Notes: a model not told the origin generated them from the letters alone. Shown: positions 52,134-59,888, counted from the first letter of the stretch. The stretch: 64,000 nucleotides of DNA from Afipia clevelandensis ATCC 49720 (GCF_000336555.1 NZ_KB375281.1:1723578-1787577); one strand, 5' to 3'. Translations and numbers: made by a program.

Positions 52134-52901
52134 ATGGAGAATACGCTTCTCGTCGCTTTGTCGCGGCAGATGTCGCTTGAGCGGCAGATCGACATCATTG
52201 CGAACAATGTGGCCAACACCAACACCAATGGTTTCAAGGCCAGCAAGTCGCTGTTCGAGGAATACCTGAACACGGGCGCGCACGAGGACAACTTCTCGGT
52301 CAGCGACCGCCGGGTCAGCTTCGTGCAGGACCGCACCGCCTATCACGACTTTGCCCAGGGGCCGAACGAGAAGACCGGCAACCCGCTCGATGTCGCCATC
52401 GACGGCAAGGGCTTCATCGCGATTCAGACACCGCAGGGCGAACGCTATACCCGCGACGGCTCGTTCCAGATCAATTCGCAGGGCCAGCTCGTCACCACCG
52501 GCGGCAACCTCGTGCTTGGCACCAACGGCCCGATCACCTTCCAGCCGACCGACAAGGATATCGTGATCTCCGGCGAAGGCACGATCACGGTGCGCGAAGG
52601 CATCGTCACCCAGTTCGACTCCATTCGCGGCAAGCTGAAGCTGGTGAAGTTCGACAACCCGCAGCGGCTCACCAAGGAAGGCTCGAACCTTTACGCGGCC
52701 CCCGCCGGCACCCCCGCCCAGCCCGACCTCGCCTCGCGCGTCAATCAGGGCTTCGTCGAGAAGTCCAACGTCAGCGCCGTCGCCGAGATGACCCGCATGA
52801 TGGAAGTCATGCGCACCTATCAGTCGGTCGCATCGCTGATGCAGCAGCAGAGCGACCTCCGCAAGAACGCAATCCAGATGCTCGCCGACGTTCCGGCATA
52901 A
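52134..52901 (+). CDS. flgF: Flagellar rod protein FlgF
   Basis: 255 residues from MENTLLVALSRQMSLERQ after GGGGAG. Rod motif IDIIANNVANTNTNGFKASKSLF; C-terminal VAEMTRMMEVMRTYQSVASLMQQQSDLRKNAIQML. First gene of the flgF-flgG-flgA-flgH operon, 12 bases before flgG. Confidence 0.95.
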   Translation: MENTLLVALSRQMSLERQIDIIANNVANTNTNGFKASKSLFEEYLNTGAHEDNFSVSDRRVSFVQDRTAYHDFAQGPNEKTGNPLDVAIDGKGFIAIQTPQGERYTRDGSFQINSQGQLVTTGGNLVLGTNGPITFQPTDKDIVISGEGTITVREGIVTQFDSIRGKLKLVKFDNPQRLTKEGSNLYAAPAGTPAQPDLASRVNQGFVEKSNVSAVAEMTRMMEVMRTYQSVASLMQQQSDLRKNAIQMLADVPA

Positions 52902-52913
52902 GGAAACAGACCC

Positions 52914-53702
52914 ATGCGCGCACTCTATACAGCAGCGACCGGTATGGCGGCCCAGGAACTCAACGTCCAGGTCATCTCCAACAACATCGCGAACCTGCGC
53001 ACCACCGGCTACAAGAAGCAGCGCGCGCAGTTCCAGGACCTGATCTACGAACACGTCAAGCGCGTCGGCGCGCAGGCGTCCGATCAGGGCACCATCCTTC
53101 CCGTGGGCATCGACATCGGCGGTGGCGTCAAGACCGTCGGCACCCCGCGCCTGATGACGCAAGGCACGCTCACCCCGACCGGCGGCGATCTCGACATCGC
53201 CATCCGCGGCGAGGGTTATTTCAAGATCCAGCTGACCGACGGTACCTACGCCTATACCCGCGACGGGTCATTCACCACCGATGGTCAGGGTCGCGTCGTC
53301 AATGCACAGGGCAATCCGGTCCAGCCGACCATCACCATTCCTCAGAATTCATCCGGCCTCACCATCAACGCGCAGGGCCAGGTCTCGGTAACAACGCCGG
53401 GCACGACCACGCCAACCGTTGTCGGCCAGATCGGCCTCACCCGCTTCATCAACAAGGCAGGCCTGCAGTCGATCGGCGACAACCTGTTCACCGATACGCC
53501 CGCTTCCGGCCCGCCGCAGGATGGCCTCGCCAATGCCGACGGCTTCGGCGACATGCAGCAGCGCAACCTGGAATCCGCAAACGTCGAAGTCGTGTCGGAA
53601 ATCTCGGACCTGATCGCAGCGCAGCGGGCCTATGAAATGAACGCCAAGGTCGTCAGCGCCGCCGACCAGATGATGCAATCCACCACCGGCATGTTCCGCT
53701 GA
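52914..53702 (+). CDS. flgG: Flagellar distal rod protein FlgG
   Basis: 262 residues. MRALYTAATGMAAQELNVQVISNNIANLRTTGYKKQRAQFQDL is the FlgG opening; C-terminal NVEVVSEISDLIAAQRAYEMNAKVVSAADQMMQ. Normal length. 8 bases before flgA. Confidence 0.97.
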   Translation: MRALYTAATGMAAQELNVQVISNNIANLRTTGYKKQRAQFQDLIYEHVKRVGAQASDQGTILPVGIDIGGGVKTVGTPRLMTQGTLTPTGGDLDIAIRGEGYFKIQLTDGTYAYTRDGSFTTDGQGRVVNAQGNPVQPTITIPQNSSGLTINAQGQVSVTTPGTTTPTVVGQIGLTRFINKAGLQSIGDNLFTDTPASGPPQDGLANADGFGDMQQRNLESANVEVVSEISDLIAAQRAYEMNAKVVSAADQMMQSTTGMFR

Positions 53703-53710
53703 GGGAGAGA

Positions 53711-54742
53711 ATGATGTTGCGCTCGACACTCATTGTTGCCGCCCTGTTCGCCTTCACAGGCGCGGCCTTCGCGCAGGCCGAACGGGACACCATGGCCGCG
53801 CCGGCCCTGCGCGCCAGCGTCACCGTCAGCAGCGATGTGGTGCGCATCGGCGACGTCGTGGAAAATGCCGGCACCGCCGCGCAGATCGCCATCTTTCGTG
53901 CGCCCGACCTCGGCACCACCGGATCGCTGCCGACACAGCAGTTGCTGTCGGTGCTGCGCGCCCACGACGTGATCGGCGTCCAGACCAACGACATCCGCGA
54001 AGTCTCCGTGACCCGCGCCTCGCGCACGCTCGCCGCGAAGGAAATCGAACAGCAGATCGCCCGTGTGCTGGAACATCGTAACGGTCTCGGCGACGCCGCC
54101 AACATCTCCGTCACCTTCGAGCGCGATCTGCGGGAACTTCAACTCGATGCCGCGCACAGCGGTGACCTGCGCGCCACCGTCGTGCGCTTCGACCCGCGCA
54201 ACGGGCGCTTCGACATCACCTTCGAGATTCCCAACGACGTGACCTATACGGCGACCAAGCTGCGCTTCACCGGCGTCGCGGTGGAAACCGTGGAAGCCGC
54301 GGTACTGACCCGCTCCGTCGAACGCAACGACATTCTCAAGTCGTCCGATGTGGTGGTCGAGCGCCGCCCCAAGGCCGAGGTCGGCAACGATATCGCGATC
54401 CGCGACCGCGCCGTCGGCATGCAGGCCCGCAAGCCGATGCGCGCCGGACAGGCACTCAAGGCCGCGGACCTCGGCAAGCCGGACATGGTGGCCCGCGACC
54501 AGAGCGTGATGCTGATCTATGAAACGCCGGGCCTCTATCTCACCGGCCGCGGCAAGGCGCTCGAAAGCGGCACCGAAGGCGACACCGTCAGCGTCACCAA
54601 CCTGCAATCCAAGCGCACCGTTCAGGGCGTGGTCACCGGCCCCGGACAGGTCTCCATCATCGTCCCCGGACCCCGCCTCACCACCGCAGCACTTTCAAAC
54701 AGCGAGCCACCTGCCGCTTCCGACTCCAGAAAAGCCGAGTAA
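53711..54742 (+). CDS. flgA: Flagellar P-ring assembly chaperone FlgA
   Basis: 343 residues, start MMLRSTLIVAALFAFTGAAFAQ, a clear Sec signal. The C-terminal SAF domain (LTRSVERNDILKSSDVVVERRP, MQARKPMRAGQALKAADL, GDTVSVTNLQSKRTVQGVVTGPGQV) is the family mark. Longer than enteric FlgA, with an extra N-terminal beta domain, as in other alphaproteobacteria. Confidence 0.93.
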   Translation: MMLRSTLIVAALFAFTGAAFAQAERDTMAAPALRASVTVSSDVVRIGDVVENAGTAAQIAIFRAPDLGTTGSLPTQQLLSVLRAHDVIGVQTNDIREVSVTRASRTLAAKEIEQQIARVLEHRNGLGDAANISVTFERDLRELQLDAAHSGDLRATVVRFDPRNGRFDITFEIPNDVTYTATKLRFTGVAVETVEAAVLTRSVERNDILKSSDVVVERRPKAEVGNDIAIRDRAVGMQARKPMRAGQALKAADLGKPDMVARDQSVMLIYETPGLYLTGRGKALESGTEGDTVSVTNLQSKRTVQGVVTGPGQVSIIVPGPRLTTAALSNSEPPAASDSRKAE

Positions 54743-54748
54743 CCAGTC

Positions 54749-55507
54749 ATGTCGAAGTCCCACCTGTTGAACCGTATCATCGTCGCAGGCAGCCTGCTCG
54801 CACTCGGCACGATGGCCAGCGGATGCTCCTCGCTCGACCGCCTCGCGGCGATCGGGGAGAAGCCGAAGCTCTCGGCGATCGACAATCCAACCACACAGGC
54901 AGGCTACAAGCCGGTGTCGATGCCGATGCCCGCGCCGCAGCCGGCCTCGTTCAATCCGAATTCGCTGTGGCGGAACGGCTCGCGCGCCTTCTTCAAGGAT
55001 CAGCGCGCGCATCAGATCGGTGACATCCTGACCGTGCAGGTCAACATCACCGACAAGGCCAACATCGCCAACGAGACCCAGCGCAGCCGTACCAACTCCG
55101 AGAACTCCGGCGTTACCAGCTTCTTCGGCATCAACAAGATTCCCGGCACCAATGCCGCGATCCCGCCTGGACGCATGCTGACCGCCGACTCGACTTCATC
55201 GAGCGACGGCAAGGGTTCGGTCAACCGGCAGGAGGCATTGCAGACCAATGTCGCCGCCGTGGTGACGCAGCTCCTGCCGAACGGCAATCTCGTGGTCGAA
55301 GGCAAGCAGGAAATCCGCGTCAACTACGAAGTCCGCGAACTGATCGTCGCAGGCATCGTGCGGCCGGAGGACATCCAGAGCGACAACACCATCGACTCCA
55401 GCAAGATCGCGCAGGCCCGCATCGCTTACGGCGGCCGCGGCCAGATCACCGATGTGCAGCAGGCCCGTTATGGCCAGCAGGCATTCGATATCCTGCTGCC
55501 GTTCTGA
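54749..55507 (+). CDS. flgH: Flagellar L-ring protein FlgH
   Basis: 252 residues. Lipoprotein signal with lipobox before C26 (GTMASGC). L-ring features NSLWRNGSRAFFKDQRAHQIGDILTVQVNITDKANIANETQRSR and LPNGNLVVEGKQEIRVNYEVRELIVAGIVRPEDIQSDNTIDSSKIAQARIAYGGRGQI. 6 bases after flgA; last gene before the prophage. Confidence 0.96.
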   Translation: MSKSHLLNRIIVAGSLLALGTMASGCSSLDRLAAIGEKPKLSAIDNPTTQAGYKPVSMPMPAPQPASFNPNSLWRNGSRAFFKDQRAHQIGDILTVQVNITDKANIANETQRSRTNSENSGVTSFFGINKIPGTNAAIPPGRMLTADSTSSSDGKGSVNRQEALQTNVAAVVTQLLPNGNLVVEGKQEIRVNYEVRELIVAGIVRPEDIQSDNTIDSSKIAQARIAYGGRGQITDVQQARYGQQAFDILLPF

Positions 55508-55633
55508 TCGTCCAACGCCTCACACGCAACCGATTTTCAAGGAGATCACGTCGACTGCCGGGACGGCTCCCACCGTCCTTCTCCCAAGCTCCCACACCAG
55601 GCAGCGAACCTAGGCGCGGCACGGTGTTCACGA

Positions 55634-55668
55634 CGCGGCTCTCATCAGCTCCCCTGATGAGGGCCGCG
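55634..55668 (+). terminator. Long hairpin after flgH
   Basis: CGCGGCT plus CTCATCAG pair with CTGATGAG plus GGCCGCG around a 5-base loop (one G-T pair). No full T run follows (ATCGTTTAT), so it is a probable but not classical terminator. Confidence 0.6.
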
Positions 55669-55802
55669 ATCGTTTATGGATATTGCAGGAAAACCAATGA
55701 AATCAGGCGGTTTACGGTTAAGCGCCTTGCCAGTTCTTGCGCCATCGGGCGTGAACGTGTCGGGAACCTGCAGGAAAATTGACACACGACAGACACAGGC
55801 TT

Positions 55803-55817
55803 GTTCTCTATACGTTC
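55803..55817 (+). promoter_or_regulatory. SOS (LexA) box at the prophage early region
   Basis: GTTCTCTATACGTTC is an exact GTTC-N7-GTTC match, 48 bases upstream of the first early gene. TTGACA lies at 55779-55784. The same operator form precedes recA at 2335-2349. Single such matches can occur by chance. Confidence 0.62.
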
Positions 55818-55864
55818 TTGGTGGATGATGGGTTCAGAGAAGATCGCAGAAGGAGGGATTGGGG

Positions 55865-56041
55865 ATGAACGAAGGTTCCGAAATTGAGTGTCCCGCCGAG
55901 GAGCGCGTCGCCCGAGCGATTTGCAAGGAGCGCCGCATTGATCCTGATAAATTAGATGTCCTAGACGGGCGTCCGCTTTGGCAACATCACGTTCGCTTCG
56001 CCCGCGCCGCTATCAACGCTATGCAGGAGGAGCCAGCATGA
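55865..56041 (+). CDS. Prophage early small protein
   Basis: 58 residues from an ATG preceded by AAGGAGG. Acidic then helical (CPAEERVARAICKERRIDPDKLDVLDGRPLWQHHVRFARAAINAM). Resembles small phage proteins of unknown role. Overlaps the next gene by ATGA. First gene after the SOS-box match. Confidence 0.65.
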   Translation: MNEGSEIECPAEERVARAICKERRIDPDKLDVLDGRPLWQHHVRFARAAINAMQEEPA

Positions 56042-56256
56042 CCCCATATGCCAGCGCGACGAAGCTGCCGAAGATCAAGCCATGTCCATTCTGCGGCAGC
56101 GAACCGGAAACGATGGGATCAGGAGATGGCCAAAGAGGCTTGATGATCCAGTGCATCGGCGCGGACTGCCCCAATCCGCACGCCAGCTATTACGATCATG
56201 GCGCAGCGATTGCTGTTTGGAATCGGCGGGCAAACTCAGTCCGTGAACCCACGTAG
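56038..56256 (+). CDS. Lar-like restriction-alleviation family protein
   Basis: 72 residues with AGGAGGAG before the start. KPCPFCGSEPE, then IQCIGADCPN and a closing AIAVWNRRAN give the zinc-ribbon pattern of Lar proteins of Rac-type prophages, which reduce type I restriction. Many proteins of this pattern are only uncharacterised zinc ribbons, so antirestriction activity is not assured. Confidence 0.78.
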   Translation: MTPYASATKLPKIKPCPFCGSEPETMGSGDGQRGLMIQCIGADCPNPHASYYDHGAAIAVWNRRANSVREPT

Positions 56257-56316
56257 TTCGTGATTTCTCATTCTGCGGTCTTTTCTGGAACAATCTTTGT
56301 AGAACAGGAGAGGATG

Positions 56317-56538
56317 ATGACCCTCAAACCTCCCACCAGAACATTACCTAAGGTGGTTATGAAGGAGTGGCCCGAGAGAGATGAACACTCGCGATGGGCA
56401 GCCAAATTTGAGGAAGACCTCATTGATGTGTTGCTGGCAGATAAACCCCTCTCCGACTTCACCCGAGTAGTAGAAGAAACGGGGGTGTTGGATCAGAAAG
56501 AGACTCAACGCAGAAAGCAGGAATCGAAACATGACTGA
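56317..56538 (+). CDS. Prophage hypothetical protein
   Basis: 73 residues from the second of two adjacent ATGs after AGGAG. Charged (VVMKEWPERDEHSRWAAKFEEDLIDVLLADKPLSDF). No family recognised. Overlaps the next start by 8 bases. Confidence 0.58.
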   Translation: MTLKPPTRTLPKVVMKEWPERDEHSRWAAKFEEDLIDVLLADKPLSDFTRVVEETGVLDQKETQRRKQESKHD

Positions 56539-56773
56539 GGCATCTGCACTGAGTGACCAATCCGTGAAGGATGCTTTAGCGGCATACGATAAACGAATGC
56601 AGGAAATAGGCGCATGCGGTGATGGCTATTGCCTTGTAACTGGTAAAGCCAAGGGCATGCACACAAACGGCGGCTGTCGATGCTGGTCAAACAAATATAC
56701 AGCGCAGCGCGTTATGGGCGCGGCCCGCGCCTTGCGAGACGCAGTAGCTAACTCAGTCTCGGACCCCACCTAG
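56531..56773 (+). CDS. Prophage hypothetical protein, cysteine-rich
   Basis: 80 residues. Helix (SVKDALAAYDKRMQEIG) then CGDGYCLVTGKAKGMHTNGGCRCW, whose four cysteines and a histidine may hold zinc. Function unknown. Confidence 0.6.
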   Translation: MTEASALSDQSVKDALAAYDKRMQEIGACGDGYCLVTGKAKGMHTNGGCRCWSNKYTAQRVMGAARALRDAVANSVSDPT

Positions 56774-56809
56774 GCCCCGATCTCTCCTTCTGCGCATCTT
56801 GGCTGAACC

Positions 56810-57085
56810 ATGCCCCATACAGGAACAGTTCAAAACACTATAGACGCAGGAGCCTCAAAGACCATTCACGTCTATTGCAAGAGTTTCATCAACGACCAGC
56901 CCTGTCACTACATGGCTCCAAAGACCATATCTGACCTACCTCGAACGACATGGGCTGAGATAGAGCGACGGTTTACCTGTCCCAAATGCAACGCCAAGGG
57001 CAATGTCGAAATCAGGTTCTACAACGACGGCGATTTTAAAGGCCGTGCGCCGAACATCATAGATGGGAAGCTGGTCCCGCAGTGA
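56810..57085 (+). CDS. Prophage hypothetical protein, zinc-ribbon type
   Basis: 91 residues, no strong ribosome site. YCKSFINDQPCHYM and a later TCPKCNAKG form a possible split zinc site. Last rightward early gene; its end abuts the convergent 69-residue gene. Confidence 0.6.
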   Translation: MPHTGTVQNTIDAGASKTIHVYCKSFINDQPCHYMAPKTISDLPRTTWAEIERRFTCPKCNAKGNVEIRFYNDGDFKGRAPNIIDGKLVPQ

Positions 57086-57295
57086 CTAATCCTCATCCGG
57101 CGTAAACTTAAACTTCCGCCTAGCAGCAGCAGTAGCCCTATTATCGACAGTCGCACGGAACTGAATCTTTCCATCGACAACCCGATAATCCACAACGTGG
57201 ACCAGACCACATCCGCAACACTGTTCCTTGAAGCCCTTGCGGACAGGCGTCATCCATTCCCCGTCCGTGAGCTGGTCATACCGCAGGCGGCTCAT
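57086..57295 (-). CDS. Prophage hypothetical protein
   Basis: 69 residues from MSRLRYDQLTDGEWMTP. This start overlaps the exonuclease stop (ATGA). KEQCCGCGLVHVVDYRVVDGKIQFRATVDNRATAAARR resembles small phage proteins found after such exonucleases. Function unknown. Confidence 0.65.
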   Translation of the reverse strand: MSRLRYDQLTDGEWMTPVRKGFKEQCCGCGLVHVVDYRVVDGKIQFRATVDNRATAAARRKFKFTPDED

Positions 57296-58029
57296 ACCTT
57301 CGCCCCTGTGAACCACGTCGAACAATCCTGGCACTGAAACCGCTGTTTACGGCTATTGGCCTTCACGGCAATGCCACGGCGCTGAACATTCGTGCTTTGG
57401 CACGTCGGGCAGCCTAGATGCTCGGAATACAGGTTGAGATTTGGATGGTTGGGCGACCACGCTTTAAGGCGCTCGTAAACGCGCACAAGAAGGTCCACAT
57501 CCTGCGCATTGTAGCGGCGCATGGTTGCCCATGATTTAGGATCGCCCTCTACACAGCCTCGCCAGAGCGCTGCGCCGGTGTTAGGAATCTTCCGTCCCTC
57601 CCCGAGGTATCGCCCGATGTTATCGAGCTTGTGGGAGTCGAACTTGAACATCCGGCGGGAGATTTTGAGTGTGTCGATGGTCTTGAACGGGGATGGCGGC
57701 TTGAAGCCGTTCACGGCTAGGCGGGAATTGATTTTCTTGATGTCGAAGGCATCGCCGTTGTGCGCCACGACAATATCGGCTTCGTCCAGCAGGGCGAACA
57801 GATCGGCGCTGATGGCCTTGTCGCAATGCTTCTTGCGCTTGTAGCCGGGATAATCCGGCAGCGCGTAGGTCTTGGTTTTCTTGCCGCCGTGCCAGCGTGC
57901 GGCGAAGGACAGGATGTAGGTATCGCGAACCACCCATACGGCCCCGGCATAGGGCGCTCTGATGGACCATGAGGTCATGAGGATCGGGGCTGTTTCTATG
58001 TCGATGAAGAGGATTTTGGGGCCTACCAT
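57292..58029 (-). CDS. Prophage RNase H-like 3'-5' exonuclease with zinc ribbon
   Basis: 245 residues. FIDIETAP gives the first acidic pair (D10, E12), AHNGDAFDIKKINSRL the second motif, YNAQDVDLLVRVYERL the third: a DnaQ/RNase_H_2-type DEDD nuclease. The C-terminus (GCPTCQSTNVQRRG ... FQCQDCSTWF) is a four-cysteine zinc ribbon. Likely phage DNA metabolism. Upstream small gene overlaps its start. Confidence 0.85.
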   Translation of the reverse strand: MVGPKILFIDIETAPILMTSWSIRAPYAGAVWVVRDTYILSFAARWHGGKKTKTYALPDYPGYKRKKHCDKAISADLFALLDEADIVVAHNGDAFDIKKINSRLAVNGFKPPSPFKTIDTLKISRRMFKFDSHKLDNIGRYLGEGRKIPNTGAALWRGCVEGDPKSWATMRRYNAQDVDLLVRVYERLKAWSPNHPNLNLYSEHLGCPTCQSTNVQRRGIAVKANSRKQRFQCQDCSTWFTGAKV

Positions 58030-58121
58030 GCAATGCCCCGCAGCTTGAAGGAGAGGATGATGCCGCCAATGAACAACAGGCCAAGCATCGTTAGCAGCGC
58101 GAAAACCGCGACTGGATTCAT
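58023..58121 (-). CDS. 32-residue membrane protein of the prophage
   Basis: Starts MNPVAVFALLTMLGLLFIGG and ends KLRGIAW: one membrane helix with a basic end. AAAGGGG lies 5 bases upstream, and its stop overlaps the exonuclease start (ATGGTAG). Small size and lysis-side position fit an auxiliary holin or antiholin, but this is inference. Confidence 0.6.
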   Translation of the reverse strand: MNPVAVFALLTMLGLLFIGGIILSFKLRGIAW

Positions 58122-58140
58122 GGTGCCCCTTTGTGTGTAT

Positions 58141-58338
58141 TTATGTGTACTCGTACCGATCAACGTCAGTACAAGGCTGGTAGACAGCGCCACCGTCCCT
58201 GAATCTCAATGTCTCAGAAACGCAGTACGGCACGACAACCGCCGGAGCGCGTGGCTTCGGCAGCGTGTTCAGGATTTGAAGACAGACAAAGCCGATCCAG
58301 ATGACGATGACGCCAGCGATCAGCAGGGCGACCTTCAT
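58141..58338 (-). CDS. Prophage single-helix membrane or exported protein
   Basis: 65 residues. Helix (VALLIAGVIVIWIGFVCLQIL) then a short outer part with two cysteines (VPYCVSET, YQPCTDVDRYEYT). Starts by ATGA overlap with the XhlA-like gene. Role unknown. Confidence 0.65.
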   Translation of the reverse strand: MKVALLIAGVIVIWIGFVCLQILNTLPKPRAPAVVVPYCVSETLRFRDGGAVYQPCTDVDRYEYT

Positions 58339-58565
58339 CTAGGCAGGCCGCTAATCAGGCCGGTGAACTTGGCCGCGAAGCCCGCCAGAGCGCCAGCAAT
58401 CGACGCTGCGGCGATCAGCACCCAGCGGGCACCCTTGGCCTGCATCATAACGCCGTGCATTTCGTCCACCTTGGTCACGGCCTTGTCCAAAGCCTCTGAG
58501 AGGTGATCGACTTTGGTTTCGAGCCGGGCGACACGTTCGCGCAAGGTGTCCTCGTGCCCTGTCAT
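58335..58565 (-). CDS. XhlA-like prophage protein
   Basis: 76 residues from MTGHEDTLRERVARLETKVD. An N-terminal coiled coil followed by one membrane helix (WVLIAAASIAGALAGFAAKFTGLI), the layout of hemolysin XhlA proteins that assist holins. Overlaps the o-spanin gene stop (ATGA). Confidence 0.74.
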   Translation of the reverse strand: MTGHEDTLRERVARLETKVDHLSEALDKAVTKVDEMHGVMMQAKGARWVLIAAASIAGALAGFAAKFTGLISGLPR

Positions 58566-58837
58566 TTCCAGCAACCCAACTTTCGCCCGACGAGGTTATG
58601 AGTGCGGATTTGATCGACGGTCAGCTTGGTATCGCCCTTGGCGGAATAGGTGATTGCCCGCCATGCAGCGCACCTACTTGCCTTGTCCGTCACGGTCCCG
58701 GTTGTACCGGTCGTTACGCAGTTCGTCAGGAGTGTCATCAGACACATCGCGCTCAGCGTCGCTGCGAGCCTTTTCTGATTGACTGACGGACGCCGCGAGA
58801 GCCGCGTCCCATTTTGCTTGAACGCGCGCCATTCCAT
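58562..58837 (-). CDS. Rz1-like outer spanin lipoprotein, nested in Rz gene
   Basis: 91 residues from MEWRAFKQNG (GGAG 7 bases upstream). A lipobox-like MTLLTNC follows a hydrophobic run after KR. After the cysteine comes VTTGTTGTVTDKASRCAAWRAITYSAKGD. Its first 55 codons lie inside the Rz-like gene in another frame, the classical overlapping spanin layout. Would connect outer membrane to the inner spanin at lysis. Confidence 0.72.
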   Translation of the reverse strand: MEWRAFKQNGTRLSRRPSVNQKRLAATLSAMCLMTLLTNCVTTGTTGTVTDKASRCAAWRAITYSAKGDTKLTVDQIRTHNLVGRKLGCWK

Positions 58838-59024
58838 TGGAAACTCCGATTCCATAGCTGATAGTGATGATGATCGAACCAACCGCGACCCAGAGCGCGG
58901 TCTTCTTGAACACAGGCGAGAACCAGGCAAAGGCCAGCGCGAGGATCGCGACGCCAACACCGATGCCGTAGTGCCAGATGAGCGGCCATAGACCGGCGAG
59001 CTGGATTTTGAGCCACCAGATCAT
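58674..59024 (-). CDS. Rz-like inner spanin
   Basis: 116 residues from MIWWLKIQLAG. This start overlaps the lysozyme stop and has GAGGG upstream. Hydrophobic N-terminal segments (WHYGIGVGVAILALAFAWF, ALWVAVGSIIITISYGIGV) then a charged helical periplasmic part (AKWDAALAASVSQSEKARSDAERD). Two membrane stretches instead of one are unusual for Rz. Confidence 0.7.
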   Translation of the reverse strand: MIWWLKIQLAGLWPLIWHYGIGVGVAILALAFAWFSPVFKKTALWVAVGSIIITISYGIGVSNGMARVQAKWDAALAASVSQSEKARSDAERDVSDDTPDELRNDRYNRDRDGQGK

Positions 59025-59494
59025 CAGATGCCCTCCAGACACATTGCGCGTTCAGCGGCGCGGCGGCGGGTCAGCCCGGCGAACACACGCCCGCCAGCCC
59101 TATTCCACGCCATCAGCCCGTCGCAGGCGTCATGCGTCTTTCCGGCGTTGAGCTTCTTGAGCAGGGTTGAACGGCAGAACGCGCCGCTGCCGACGTTGTA
59201 GGCGAACGAGATGAAGGCCCCGCGCGTCTTGTCGGAGATCGGAACCTTGATGCAGCGCGCAATCTCATTGGCATAACGCGGCAGCTTCTTTGCGAGCATG
59301 TCGGCGCATTCCTGCGGGCTGTACTTGTCGCCCATCTTCACGCCTTCAGTCTCGCCGTAGCAGACGGTGACGACGCCGACAGGATCGCGGTATGCCTTGG
59401 TGTAAAGACCCTCGAACGAGGCCACGAGGGGCAGAGCCAGCCCGACAGCCGCGCCGATGCCAACGCCAGCAGATACCTTTGCCACTGTCTTCAT
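59024..59494 (-). CDS. Phage lysozyme (GH24 endolysin) with SAR-type N-terminus
   Basis: 156 residues. Catalytic triad E28, D37, T43 in the T4-lysozyme spacing E-x8-D-x5-T (SFEGLYTKAYRDPVGVVTVCYGE). A weakly hydrophobic, glycine/alanine-rich N-terminal segment (VSAGVGIGAAVGLALPLVA) looks like a signal-anchor-release helix. C-terminal FISFAYNVGSGAFCRSTLLKKLN and GLTRRRAAERAMCLEG complete the fold. Overlaps the holin-like gene. Confidence 0.93.
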   Translation of the reverse strand: MKTVAKVSAGVGIGAAVGLALPLVASFEGLYTKAYRDPVGVVTVCYGETEGVKMGDKYSPQECADMLAKKLPRYANEIARCIKVPISDKTRGAFISFAYNVGSGAFCRSTLLKKLNAGKTHDACDGLMAWNRAGGRVFAGLTRRRAAERAMCLEGI

Positions 59495-59700
59495 GCGTCA
59501 GCTCCCGGCTGTTTCAGGAGCCGCGCGCCGATCAGAATGGCCCAGCCAACCGTGTTGAGCAGCAGAAACCACGTCGGCGGGATGACGTAGACGAACGCCG
59601 CAAGGCCCAGCATGGCCCCGTTCAGCGCTCCGAAGAACAATCCGACCCTGATGCTCCAGAGGCGTTTGAACTGCGCCCATGCGTCGTCAATCAGGCGCAT
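59491..59700 (-). CDS. Holin-like membrane protein
   Basis: 69 residues. Amphipathic start (LIDDAWAQFKRLWSIRVG) and two membrane helices (LFFGALNGAMLGLAAFVYVIP, TWFLLLNTVGWAILIGARLL), the pattern of DUF7940-type phage holins. Directly before lysozyme (4-base overlap), and coupled to the 37-residue gene before it. Confidence 0.83.
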   Translation of the reverse strand: MRLIDDAWAQFKRLWSIRVGLFFGALNGAMLGLAAFVYVIPPTWFLLLNTVGWAILIGARLLKQPGADA

Positions 59701-59813
59701 CAGAAAATGATGCCCAGAACGGCAACGACTCCCAGAACGATCAAAAATCCCTTGGGGTAATCGCGGACAAGCTGAACAATGGCCTCACCGACCATCTGGG
59801 CAAATTCCTTCAT
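59700..59813 (-). CDS. 37-residue membrane protein of the prophage
   Basis: MKEFAQMVGEAIVQLVRDYP then one helix (GFLIVLGVVAVLGIIF). AAGGAAG upstream; its stop overlaps the holin-like start (TGATG). Amphipathic-plus-helix form suggests a second holin component or antiholin, by position only. Confidence 0.65.
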   Translation of the reverse strand: MKEFAQMVGEAIVQLVRDYPKGFLIVLGVVAVLGIIF

Positions 59814-59838
59814 TGGGGCTTCCTTGGTTGTAGGCATG

Positions 59839-59863
59839 AAAAAACCGCCTCGGAGGGCGGCTA
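59839..59863 (-). terminator. Rho-independent terminator after SGNH gene
   Basis: On the minus strand CCGCC, loop CTCCGA, GGCGG, then TTTTTT. Separates the tail/SGNH genes from the lysis genes. Confidence 0.85.
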
Positions 59864-59888
59864 CAGGCGAAAGATACAGTTTGGTGAT

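Noticed and set aside
55676-55860. Prophage attachment site
   Set aside because: Only one end of the prophage is in the window, so no direct repeat can be compared; no tRNA gene is next to it.
58748-58960. Longer N-terminal extension of the Rz1-like frame
   Set aside because: It lacks a ribosome site until the ATG at 58837 and would place an arginine-rich stretch ahead of the lipoprotein signal.
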